64,000 bases of DNA from JBMYRH01 sp049602155 (GTDB taxonomy: Bacteria > Myxococcota_A > UBA9042 > PHBI01 > JBMYRH01), in the NCBI GenBank assembly GCA_049602155.1, contig JBMYRH010000025.1, positions 1 through 64,000 on the forward strand. Reading direction: 5' to 3'. Every line of letters begins with the position of its first letter. Within the stretch, counting starts at the first letter, position 1. The notes beneath the pieces were generated by a model. It saw nothing but the letters and a program-made list of their open reading frames with translations. It searched no databases and was not told the origin of the DNA. Below, piece by piece: positions 41,244-49,159 of this stretch. The translations under genes were made by a program, and so were the position numbers.

Positions 41244-42602
41244 CGCATCGTAAGCGGCGTACTTGTAGGCCATCGAGAGCGACGGGTAGGTGAAGAGTGT
41301 CTCCAAGAAGTAGGAGATCCCTCCTCCGAGGCGCATGACAGCCTGCCCGATATGGACCAGCTCTGTGGCCTGCTCACAGATGACGTGCACCCCAAGGAGT
41401 CGATGGTCGTCACGGTGGAAGAGGAGCTTGATGAACCCATCAACGTCACCGATGACTTGACCGCGCGCGTTGTGCCGCATGTGGCTACGGCCGACGACGT
41501 ATGGCACGCCCTCTTCACGCAGGGTTTGCTCGGTGGGGCCGGCGGATGCGGCCTCTGGGATGGTGTAGATGCCCGAGGCCAGGGTGTCCCAATCTGGGCA
41601 AGCAGTGTGCTCGCCGAACATCGCCGCGACTGCGGCCCTGCCTTGCTCCATTGAGGAGGAGGCGAGGGCGGGTCGCCCGATGACGTCTCCAGCGGCGAAG
41701 ATGTTCGAGACCGAGGTCCGGAATTGAGCGTCCACGATGATCTGCCCGCGCGAGTCGAGCGCGACCCCGACCTCTTGAAGGCCGAGACCTGCGGTGTTCC
41801 CTGTGCGGCCCGCCGAGACGAGCGCCTTGTCGACTGTCATCTGGCGGCCGTCTTTCAGGGTCAGGCGCAGCTGGCCGTCATAGCGCTCAAGGCGCTCGAC
41901 GCCGTTATCGAGCAACAGCTCGATGCCCGAGGCGCGCATCGCGTCCATCAGGTGGTCCGAGATCTCCTCATCCAGGAATGACAGGAGGCGCGGGCGAGAC
42001 TCGATGATCTGGATCTTGACGCCAAGCGTGTCGAACACGCAGGCGTACTCCGAGCCGATGACCCCGCCGCCGATCACTGCGAGGCTCTCAGGCAGCTGAT
42101 CGATCCGGAGGAACGTGTCGCTGTCGTACACGTCAGGATCGCTGAAGTCGAAACAATCGGGCTGGCGCGGGCTGCTCCCAGTCGAGAGCAAGATGAAGTC
42201 GGTCTCAAGCGCGTGTTCGCCGACGAGGACCGTCTGCGCATCTTTGATGACACCGCGCCCGGCGAAGAGGTCGATTCCGTGGCGCTCGATGTTCTCAGTG
42301 ATCTGCGCCGTCTGGCGCTCGTCTACGTGGCTCATGCGCGACATCAGCGTCTGAAGCGAACCCTGCTCTCTGTCAAAGCTCTGCGCGATGCTCTTGTAGA
42401 GCTCACGGCGCCGAAAGCCCATCAAGTAGAGCGCCGCTTCGCGGAGTGTCTTTGAGGGGAGCGTCCCAGTGTGAACCATGGCGCCGCCCGGGCCCTCCGG
42501 GGAGACCTCCACAAGCGCCACGCGTCGCCCAAAGTATGCCGCAGCCGCGGCGGCCTTTTCGCCCGCCGGACCTCCACCAATCACTACCAAGTCATATCGC
42601 AT
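41196..42602 (-). CDS. sthA: Soluble pyridine nucleotide transhydrogenase
   Basis: The product has 468 residues. The flavoprotein disulfide-reductase fold is complete: MRYDLVVIGGGPAGEKAA (FAD), ESLAVIGGGVIGSEYACVF (NAD(P)), IFAAGDVIGRPALASSS and the C-terminal dimerisation domain. The redox-active Cys pair is absent (GGAMVHTGTLPSKTLREA replaces G-G-T-C-x-N-x-G-C), as expected for SthA, which moves hydride between NADPH and NAD without a disulfide. PSKTLREA is an SthA hallmark. The protein balances NADPH/NADH. Confidence 0.93.
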   Translation of the reverse strand: MRYDLVVIGGGPAGEKAAAAAAYFGRRVALVEVSPEGPGGAMVHTGTLPSKTLREAALYLMGFRRRELYKSIAQSFDREQGSLQTLMSRMSHVDERQTAQITENIERHGIDLFAGRGVIKDAQTVLVGEHALETDFILLSTGSSPRQPDCFDFSDPDVYDSDTFLRIDQLPESLAVIGGGVIGSEYACVFDTLGVKIQIIESRPRLLSFLDEEISDHLMDAMRASGIELLLDNGVERLERYDGQLRLTLKDGRQMTVDKALVSAGRTGNTAGLGLQEVGVALDSRGQIIVDAQFRTSVSNIFAAGDVIGRPALASSSMEQGRAAVAAMFGEHTACPDWDTLASGIYTIPEAASAGPTEQTLREEGVPYVVGRSHMRHNARGQVIGDVDGFIKLLFHRDDHRLLGVHVICEQATELVHIGQAVMRLGGGISYFLETLFTYPSLSMAYKYAAYDALGALEQPATRPVPLS

Positions 42603-42652
42603 GGTGGGAGCTTAGCGCGTCCCACCGCGAACGAAAACCAGAGGCGCCTGGT

Positions 42653-43783
42653 TCAGCTCTTCATCTGGAAGAAGTTGGAGAATTTCTCGGAGGGGTCTTC
42701 CTTCTGCGCGGCGTCGAGCGCGATCTTCTGGGCAACGCGCTGAGCCAGGGCCAAATAAGCCGAGGCTTGAACACCAGCTGGTTCAGAGACGACGATGGGC
42801 TCACCTTTGTCGGCTGCGACCGCGGTCACGCTGTCCAGTGGCATGCGGCCTAAGACCTCAAGGTCATACTGGCTCGCATGGGCCTCGATCTGACTGCTCC
42901 CAAAGATCTCATGTGATTTTCCGCAGCCATCGCACACAAAGTTGCTCATGTTCTCGACCAACCCGAGGATCGGGGTCTTGGTCATCGTGAACATGCGGAT
43001 CGCCCGGCGCACGTCGGCGAAGGCGACGTCCTGAGGCGTGGTCACGACGACCGCGCCGGAGACGGGGACGAGCTGAGCGAGGCTCAACGCCACGTCGCCG
43101 GTCCCGGGAGGCATGTCGATGATCAGGTAGTCGAGGGGACCCCAATTCACATCTTCGATGAACTGCTGCAGGGCCTTGCCGAGCATCGGACCTCGCCAGA
43201 CCACGGCCTGATCATCCTCGAGCATGAAGCCCATGGACATGATCCCCACACCGTGTCGCTTCAGCGGCAGGATCGAGGCCTTGCCGCCGTCGTTGACCAC
43301 CTCGGGCTCGGCACCCTTCAGGCCAAACATGACGGGCATTGACGGCCCGTAGATGTCCGCGTCGAGGAGCCCGACATTGGCGCCGGTCTTGCTCAAGCTC
43401 AGGGCGAGGTTGGTCGCGACGGTGCTCTTACCGACGCCGCCCTTGCCAGACGCGACGGCGATCACGGCGCCGACGCCAGGGAGTCGCGCGCCCGCCTTGG
43501 TCTGTGCGGGGCCGACCGGCTTGCGGACCTCTGCGTCCATCGTGATCGTAGCGCCGTGGACCCCGATCTTGGCGAGCGCGGTCTCTACGTCGTTCTTGAT
43601 TTTGTCCTTCATCGGGCACGCGGGCGTGGTCAGGACCACCCGCAGGCTCACCGCGTCTCCACTGATGGTCAGGTCTCGGATCATGTTGAGCGAGACCAAG
43701 TCGCGATTGAGGTCCGGATCCATGACGGTCCCGAGGGCCTGTAAGACATGCTCACGATCGATGGTGCCGTGGGGTGTGCTCAT
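42653..43783 (-). CDS. mrp: Mrp/ApbC-family P-loop ATPase (Fe-S carrier)
   Basis: The product has 376 residues from the ATG at 43783, with AGGAGA upstream. An N-terminal MIP18/DUF59 domain (~1-85; VMDPDLNRDLVSLNMI, TTPACPM) is fused to a ParA/Mrp-type ATPase. The ATPase has the deviant Walker A GKGGVGKST at about 113-121, LLDADIYGPSMP and DMPPGTGDVALSLAQ. A CDGCGKSHEIFG segment near residue 260 provides the bridging Cys pair for a labile cluster. Mrp proteins carry Fe-S clusters to client enzymes. A cysteine desulfurase is encoded divergently next door, in keeping with Fe-S biogenesis. Confidence 0.93.
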   Translation of the reverse strand: MSTPHGTIDREHVLQALGTVMDPDLNRDLVSLNMIRDLTISGDAVSLRVVLTTPACPMKDKIKNDVETALAKIGVHGATITMDAEVRKPVGPAQTKAGARLPGVGAVIAVASGKGGVGKSTVATNLALSLSKTGANVGLLDADIYGPSMPVMFGLKGAEPEVVNDGGKASILPLKRHGVGIMSMGFMLEDDQAVVWRGPMLGKALQQFIEDVNWGPLDYLIIDMPPGTGDVALSLAQLVPVSGAVVVTTPQDVAFADVRRAIRMFTMTKTPILGLVENMSNFVCDGCGKSHEIFGSSQIEAHASQYDLEVLGRMPLDSVTAVAADKGEPIVVSEPAGVQASAYLALAQRVAQKIALDAAQKEDPSEKFSNFFQMKS

Positions 43784-43930
43784 GATGTCTTTTCTCCTGT
43801 CGCGATAGCGGTCGCGGACCATAGGAACGCCTTGGGTCACTGTCAATCACGTGCTGCCGAGCTTGCCGGCAGAGGGGGGCGATTCTAGGCTGTGCGGCGA
43901 CGCCCCTGACTCCCAAGCGAAGACGGTACG

Positions 43931-45091
43931 ATGCCGGCACCCATATATCTCGATCACCACGCCACGACGCCCTGCGACGCTGAGGTGTTGGAAGCCATGC
44001 TGCCATGGTTTACGGAGCGCTTTGGGAATGCCTCAAGTCGGCAACACAGCTACGGACGAGATGCACGCATTGCCACGGAGATCGCCCGACGCGAGGTGGC
44101 GAGCCTGCTCTCGGCGTCCCCCCGAGACATCACCTTTACGTCGGGCGCGACAGAGGGGCTCAACTGGCTGCTCAAGGGCCTCGTCCAGCGGCGTGAGAGC
44201 CCGTCGGTCAATGTGGTCGTGTCGTCGATCGAGCACCCCGCGGTGCTCGATGTGTGCGACACCCTCGAGCGCGACGGGGTCGAGGTGCGTCGGGTGCCGG
44301 TGCCCCACACCGGGATCGTTGATCCGGAGGAGGTCGCGGCACACCTCGATCCATGCACTGCGGCGGTCGCGGTCATGGCGGCCAATAACGAAATAGGGAC
44401 CCTGCAGCCGATCGCTGCGATCGGTGAGCGATGCCGAGAGCACGGGGCGCCCCTCGTCTGTGATGCGGCGCAGGCCGGGGGCCGCATCCCAATCGACGTC
44501 GCGACCTTTGGCGCGGACGCCCTAGTGCTCTCAGGGCATAAACTCTACGGCCCCAAGGGCGTCGGAGCGGTTTGGGTGCGGCCCAGACGGCCACCCCATC
44601 GCATCACCCCGCTCATCGACGGGGGAGGCCACGAGCGTGGTCTGCGGGCCGGGACTCTCGCCGTGCCATTGCTCGTCGGGATGGGGCGCGCCTGTGCCCT
44701 CGCGACACAGGTGATGGCAGACGAGGCGGTGCGCGTGGGCGCGCTTCGAGACACGCTCTTGGAGCTTCTTCAGGCTGGGCGACCCGACCTGCAGGTCAAT
44801 GGCTCGATGACGCATCGTTTGGCCAACAACCTGAACATCTCCCTGCCAGGGATTCAGGCCGAGGAGCTCCTCACCGCATGTGGGGCGGTGATCGCGCTCT
44901 CGTCGGGGAGCGCTTGTTCCACGGACAAGTTGGCCCCCAGCCATGTCCTCGGGGCCCTTGGGCTTGAGAAGGCTCAGGTCTTCTCTTCGCTTCGCTTTGG
45001 GCTTGGTCGTGGGACGACGCATGACGATGTTGTACGCGCCGCAGAGGTCATCTTGGCGTACTGCGCGCGTGTCACTCCACGCTCGGCGTGA
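43931..45091 (+). CDS. Cysteine desulfurase (NifS/IscS type)
   Basis: The product has 386 residues. The class V PLP signature is full: IYLDHHATTPCDAEVLEAML, FTSGATEGLNWLLKG, NNEIGTLQPI, VCDAAQAGGRIPIDV, and the PLP Lys in LVLSGHKLYGPKGVGAVWVR. The catalytic Cys is in LSSGSACSTDKLAPSHVL, with a loop of IscS/NifS rather than SufS type. It releases sulfur from cysteine as an enzyme-bound persulfide. No iscU, iscA or iscR follows, but the Mrp carrier gene is divergent 147 bases away. Confidence 0.94.
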   Translation: MPAPIYLDHHATTPCDAEVLEAMLPWFTERFGNASSRQHSYGRDARIATEIARREVASLLSASPRDITFTSGATEGLNWLLKGLVQRRESPSVNVVVSSIEHPAVLDVCDTLERDGVEVRRVPVPHTGIVDPEEVAAHLDPCTAAVAVMAANNEIGTLQPIAAIGERCREHGAPLVCDAAQAGGRIPIDVATFGADALVLSGHKLYGPKGVGAVWVRPRRPPHRITPLIDGGGHERGLRAGTLAVPLLVGMGRACALATQVMADEAVRVGALRDTLLELLQAGRPDLQVNGSMTHRLANNLNISLPGIQAEELLTACGAVIALSSGSACSTDKLAPSHVLGALGLEKAQVFSSLRFGLGRGTTHDDVVRAAEVILAYCARVTPRSA

Positions 45092-45101
45092 GAGTGACGT
45101 C

Positions 45102-45833
45102 TTAGTGGCCGGCGAAGAGCCTGGTCGCGAACTTGGAGTCGAGGCCAGCTTGCTCGATCTTTCGGGCCGTCGTTGGGATGTCGTAGGGGACGCGGACGTG
45201 CTCGAAGCTCTGGCTTTCGGTGTCGTACACGCCCAGGCACAGCCTGCTGTCTCGATCACGCGGCTGACCGACGGAGCCCACGTTGACGATGAACTTGGTG
45301 TCCGCCTGGACCGATAGGGGTTGGCCCGTGATGTCCTCGGCGCCGTCCTCTGTCAGGGCATAGGCGCAAGTGAGGTGACTGTGGCCAACGAAGTTCCAGG
45401 TCGGGAGCTTGTCGTAGATGGTCGAGTGCGCCGCTGCGTCATGGGTCTGGACGACGTAATAGAACCCTGAGGGGCGGAGCGGGGCAGAGTGATAGAGCCC
45501 GACGGATTGGAAAACCAATGTGTAAGGGAGGCTGTACAGCCAGCGGAAGTTGGCCTCCGAGAGCTGCTCGCGGGTCCAATAGATCGCGTCGCGTGCCGCT
45601 GCGTAATAGTAGTCCGTGTCCATCACGCCGATGACCGCTGCGTCATGGTTCCCTAACAGCGTCGCGTTGCAGCGGGTGCGGAGAAGATCGCAGCAGGGGT
45701 TGGGATCTGCCCCGTAGCCCACGACATCACCCAAGCAGTAGACCTGCTGAATGTCGTTGGCGTCGATCCACGCGAAGGCGGCGTTGAGCGCCTCAAGGTT
45801 CGAGTGGACATCCGAGATAAGGGCAATGCGCAT
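45102..45833 (-). CDS. Calcineurin-like metallophosphoesterase
   Basis: The product has 243 residues. The metal-binding blocks are intact: ALISDVHSNLEAL (DxH), YCLGDVVGYGADPNPC (GD), TLLGNHDAAVIG (GNHD), WNFVGHSHLTCAYA (GHxH) and an IVNVGSVGQPRD strand. The size and the GYGADPN loop match the YfcE / PrpE-like phosphodiesterase subgroup, often described as diadenosine tetraphosphatase-like. The cytoplasmic substrate is unknown. It is convergent with the cysteine desulfurase, 10 bases apart. The following ~78 bases to the MOSC gene contain a chance T-loop-like motif but no tRNA. Confidence 0.9.
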   Translation of the reverse strand: MRIALISDVHSNLEALNAAFAWIDANDIQQVYCLGDVVGYGADPNPCCDLLRTRCNATLLGNHDAAVIGVMDTDYYYAAARDAIYWTREQLSEANFRWLYSLPYTLVFQSVGLYHSAPLRPSGFYYVVQTHDAAAHSTIYDKLPTWNFVGHSHLTCAYALTEDGAEDITGQPLSVQADTKFIVNVGSVGQPRDRDSRLCLGVYDTESQSFEHVRVPYDIPTTARKIEQAGLDSKFATRLFAGH

Positions 45834-45911
45834 GATGCAAAACTCCGAGCGCTCAAGGTATGCCGTGAGCGAGGGCTTGCCAACCTATGACTGGGTTCGA
45901 GTCGACCTCGA

Positions 45912-46709
45912 TCAGGTGGTGCTGAGGATCTCGACCGGCTGGTCGAGCCTGAGTGTGCCCTCGCTGCGATGGATCATGTTCTGACCGAAGAGCACCGCGC
46001 CATCGACGTTTCGATAGGACGCTAAGGTCCGCAGAGGCTCCTTTCCGCCGACCCCAGTGCTGGGCTCGACGGTCGTCATCACGCATCGCGCGCAGGGCTT
46101 CACGATCTCGAAGTGAACATCACCAATGCGGATCTCACGCCACGTGTCCTCCTCAAACGGAGCGGTGCCGGAGACGACGATGTTGGGCCGGAAGCGCGCC
46201 ATCGTCACCGGCGCGTCGAGGCGACCGTTGAGGTCCTCAAGCGACGCTTCGCTGATCAACAGGAAGGGGAACCCGTCCGCGAAGCTGACCTTCGCGGGGC
46301 GCTCCGCGTAGTCGGGGTCGACGGGGCGCTCGGTGTCTTCGGCCATGTGGACGAGCTGGCAAGGGGTCCCAAGGGCGCTCGAGAGCCACTTGGCGCTCTC
46401 AGCTCCGACGCTGACCCCAGACACGGTCTCGCCCCAGATCACGACTGGGCGCGATGAAGCGGACGCTGGAGGTCTCACAATGAGGTCTGGATGGCCTGGG
46501 TAGCTGAGGCGAAGTTGCCCCGCCATGTGCACGACGCTCAAGAGGGCCATGTGTGGGTCTTTGCGCTGGGTCATGAAGGCGCCTTGCGCGTCGACGACCA
46601 TGAAGCGGCGGTCCTCAGCGAAGCCGAAGCTGTCCACGGGCCAGTGCTCAACAGAGAGGCCCGCCGCCGATTTAACGGGGTAGACGTGGAGTGCCGAGAC
46701 GCGGATCAC
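45912..46709 (-). CDS. MOSC domain protein (YcbX/mARC-like)
   Basis: The product has 265 residues. The GTG at 46709 lies six bases after AAAGGAGG and overlaps the stop of the upstream gene (GTGA). An N-terminal MOSC beta-barrel (VSALHVYPVKSAAGLSVE, RRFMVVDAQGAFMTQRKDP) precedes the MOSC domain, with FRPNIVVSG, HFEIVKPCARCVMTTVEPSTG and PLRTLASYR. The conserved Cys of KPCARC is the expected molybdenum-cofactor ligand in this family. Such proteins reduce N-hydroxylated compounds. No ferredoxin domain is fused, so an external electron donor would be needed. Confidence 0.92.
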   Translation of the reverse strand: MIRVSALHVYPVKSAAGLSVEHWPVDSFGFAEDRRFMVVDAQGAFMTQRKDPHMALLSVVHMAGQLRLSYPGHPDLIVRPPASASSRPVVIWGETVSGVSVGAESAKWLSSALGTPCQLVHMAEDTERPVDPDYAERPAKVSFADGFPFLLISEASLEDLNGRLDAPVTMARFRPNIVVSGTAPFEEDTWREIRIGDVHFEIVKPCARCVMTTVEPSTGVGGKEPLRTLASYRNVDGAVLFGQNMIHRSEGTLRLDQPVEILSTT

Positions 46710-48295
46710 GGGGGGGCCTCCTTTTGCGTGTTCAATCGTTCTAGGTATGCCGCTCCTCGCGGGGTGTTCCGCAGCCAAATTTCGCCGCGAGAGTCCGCGA
46801 AGATGCGCAGGAAGTTAGCTCGATTTGGGCTGTACTCTGTCGGCCACACAGGGTGTTGATGGACGATGAGGTCCACGTCGTAGCGGCTGTAGATCGCCTC
46901 TCGTTGGGTGCCAGCGTCTGGGGCACCCAAATTGCTGCGGTCGTACACATAGGCGAGATCGGCACCGACCTCGCCGGAGAAGTTGGCGCGACCATCTGCG
47001 ATCACGCGAACCTTTGGGCCCAGGCGCCAGCGCAGGTATCCCCCCCAGTTCGTTTGGCAGAAGATGTGCCCTTCAAAGTCCGTCGATGCCAAGAAGTCTG
47101 CGGCGCCGGTCGGATAACGCCGCATGTCGAGGTGAGGCCCCGTGAAGGCACGCTCTGCAGCGACGGCGATGGATCCGTGCTGCGCGCTGATGTTGAAACC
47201 GTAGGAGGCGAAGAGCAGCGCTGGGATGACAGTGCCCCAGACGAGCCTCCTCTGTGGGGCGGAGAGGGAGACAGCGTGACGCAAGACGGGGGCGAGGGCG
47301 ACGAGCGCAAAGGCTGCGACATAGACGAACCGCACCGAGCGGTGCCCGAGCACCACGAGCGCGAGGATTAGGAGCGCGCGCCACGGAGGGAGGCGTGAGG
47401 CTGTGTCCTGGGCGTGTCGTTCGCGCCATAGGGCCCACACGAGGGCGATCCCCACCAGGCTCGGGGCCAACCCGGACAGCAAGTGAGCGAGCCCAGACGT
47501 CCCCAGGCTGTCACCTGAGACGAAGGTCAGGAGATGCCAAGATGGCTGCCATTCACCGATCACCCCTTCGTGGTCTGAGAAGGTCGTGAGGGCCTGGATG
47601 TTGCCGCGGATGAAGAGCGGAGACGCGAGGGCGGGGACCAGCGCGGCGGCATACCAGGTCATGGCCCTGCGGACTTCCTCCTCTGCGCTCTCGCGCTTCA
47701 GCATTCGGCTGAGCACCGCACCTGCGGGCAACGTGGCTGCCGCGATAAGGAAGATGAGGGCGCCCCCGGCGTGCAGGTTGGCCCAGCAAAGCAGCGTCAC
47801 CGCGACACCGATGCACGCTTTGCGGTCTAGGAGCGCAGGGCCACGCATCAACCACGGCATCGCGATCACCCAGCCTACGAGGTTGAAGACGTGCGGCCTT
47901 GCTCGGATCCTGTCGCCAAAGAGCACAAGCAAGAGCAGGGTGAGCGCGATACTCACCCAAGGCCCCATCATGAGTCGTCTGCGGCAGCCCCACCACATCA
48001 GCCCTATGGCCCCGACAGTGGCCGCCACGTGCAGTGCGCGGACAGCGCCCAAGCCGCCGACCTGATCGAGCAGGTGAGTCAGGACCTCATAGCCCCATTG
48101 GAACGTGATCCAGGAGCGCTCTGGGGTGATCGCGCTGAAGATGTCCTGCGTGGGGAGTGCACCGTGCGTCAGGATGTAATCTCCCGCGGCGATGTGCCAG
48201 AAGACGTCGATGTTCCAGATAGGCCGACTCGCGAAGAGCGTCGCGGCCGCCGCGATGAGGACGAGGAGGGCCGCCTCTATGCGTCGCGTGGTCAT
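46706..48295 (-). CDS. Polytopic membrane protein, GT-C-like
   Basis: The product has 529 residues from the ATG at 48295, which overlaps the SDR stop (ATGA). About ten to eleven membrane helices are visible. The first external loop carries NIDVFWHIAAGDYILTHGAL and DIFSAITPERSWITFQWGY, an arrangement seen in bacterial GT-C-type glycosyltransferases that use polyprenyl-linked sugars, with candidate catalytic Asp in NIDVFWH. The C-terminal ~110 residues (DFLASTDFEGHIFCQTNWGG onward) form a soluble domain. The specific sugar is unknown. Its coupling to an SDR upstream and a MOSC protein downstream is unusual. Confidence 0.82.
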   Translation of the reverse strand: MTTRRIEAALLVLIAAAATLFASRPIWNIDVFWHIAAGDYILTHGALPTQDIFSAITPERSWITFQWGYEVLTHLLDQVGGLGAVRALHVAATVGAIGLMWWGCRRRLMMGPWVSIALTLLLLVLFGDRIRARPHVFNLVGWVIAMPWLMRGPALLDRKACIGVAVTLLCWANLHAGGALIFLIAAATLPAGAVLSRMLKRESAEEEVRRAMTWYAAALVPALASPLFIRGNIQALTTFSDHEGVIGEWQPSWHLLTFVSGDSLGTSGLAHLLSGLAPSLVGIALVWALWRERHAQDTASRLPPWRALLILALVVLGHRSVRFVYVAAFALVALAPVLRHAVSLSAPQRRLVWGTVIPALLFASYGFNISAQHGSIAVAAERAFTGPHLDMRRYPTGAADFLASTDFEGHIFCQTNWGGYLRWRLGPKVRVIADGRANFSGEVGADLAYVYDRSNLGAPDAGTQREAIYSRYDVDLIVHQHPVWPTEYSPNRANFLRIFADSRGEIWLRNTPRGAAYLERLNTQKEAPP

Positions 48296-49083
48296 CGGCG
48301 CCGCCGCAACGCCATGGCCTTCGGGAGGACGGCGTCGACGAGCGCGGGGGCGAGCCGCGTGGCCCAATAGAGCAGCCGCCCCTGTCCATCGCAGAGCACC
48401 TCTGCTTTGGGGCGCTGTGCGGCTCGGACCATCGCCGCTGCCACCTGCGACGCAGGGACGCGCTTGGCTTCCCGGGTGCTGACCGGCAGCCGTGATACGT
48501 CCATATGGGCGTGAATCTCAGACTCGGTGGCCCCTGGGAGGACGTGGACGACCTCAACTCCGGTCCCGGCGAGCTCGATCCGGAGGCTCGCGGCCATGGC
48601 GCGCACGGCGTGCTTGGAACCGCAATAGGCGGCATATCGCGGCAAATTAGCGACCGAGAGGACGCTCGAGACAGGCATCAAGACGCCACGCCCTCGCTCT
48701 CGCATCGGGCGCCCAAAGGCTTGCAAAGTGTGCAGCACGCCATGGACGTTGACATCGTATTGGTGGCGGAGTTCGTCGGTTGGCATGTCCAAGAGTGGGC
48801 CCAGCCACATGACCCCAGCGTTTGCGATCGCGACATCGCAGCCCCCGAGCCCCTCGACCTCGGCCGCCCAGCTGGTGACTGCGTCGCCGTCTCGGACGTC
48901 TAAGGTGTGCGCCGTCGCCTCGACGCCGTGCGCGCGGCATTGCTCGGCGACGGCCTCGAGGCGGTCCGTGCGGCGCGCAGCCAGGTGGACGTGAGCGCCG
49001 GCGCGCGCGAAGGCGAGCGCGGCAGCCTCTCCGATACCCGAAGAGGCGCCCGTGATCGCGACTCGTGCCCCTGTCAGCTCCAC
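48292..49083 (-). CDS. Short-chain dehydrogenase/reductase
   Basis: The product has 263 residues from the GTG at 49083, after GGAGG. Classical SDR motifs are present: VAITGASSGIGEAAALAFA (TGxxxGxG), DVAIANAGVMW (NAG), and the catalytic Ser, Tyr and Lys in MPVSSVLSVANLPRYAAYCGSKHAVRA. R-R-T-D-R after the second strand suggests preference for NADPH. The C-terminal helix (LLYWATRLAPALVDAVLPK) is hydrophobic and may touch the membrane. It is the first gene of the three-gene coupled operon, and its substrate is unknown. Confidence 0.92.
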   Translation of the reverse strand: MELTGARVAITGASSGIGEAAALAFARAGAHVHLAARRTDRLEAVAEQCRAHGVEATAHTLDVRDGDAVTSWAAEVEGLGGCDVAIANAGVMWLGPLLDMPTDELRHQYDVNVHGVLHTLQAFGRPMRERGRGVLMPVSSVLSVANLPRYAAYCGSKHAVRAMAASLRIELAGTGVEVVHVLPGATESEIHAHMDVSRLPVSTREAKRVPASQVAAAMVRAAQRPKAEVLCDGQGRLLYWATRLAPALVDAVLPKAMALRRRR

Positions 49084-49159
49084 CGTCGTCCTCCAGCCTC
49101 GTGCCATAGACGCCGTACCATGATGGGCGCGCTTTGCCTACGCGACCTAGGCGTCGCCA

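Noticed and set aside
45880..45915. tRNA-like T-loop (GGTTCGAGTC) in the gap before the MOSC gene
   Set aside because: The flanking bases do not form the T-stem and no acceptor or anticodon arm is present.
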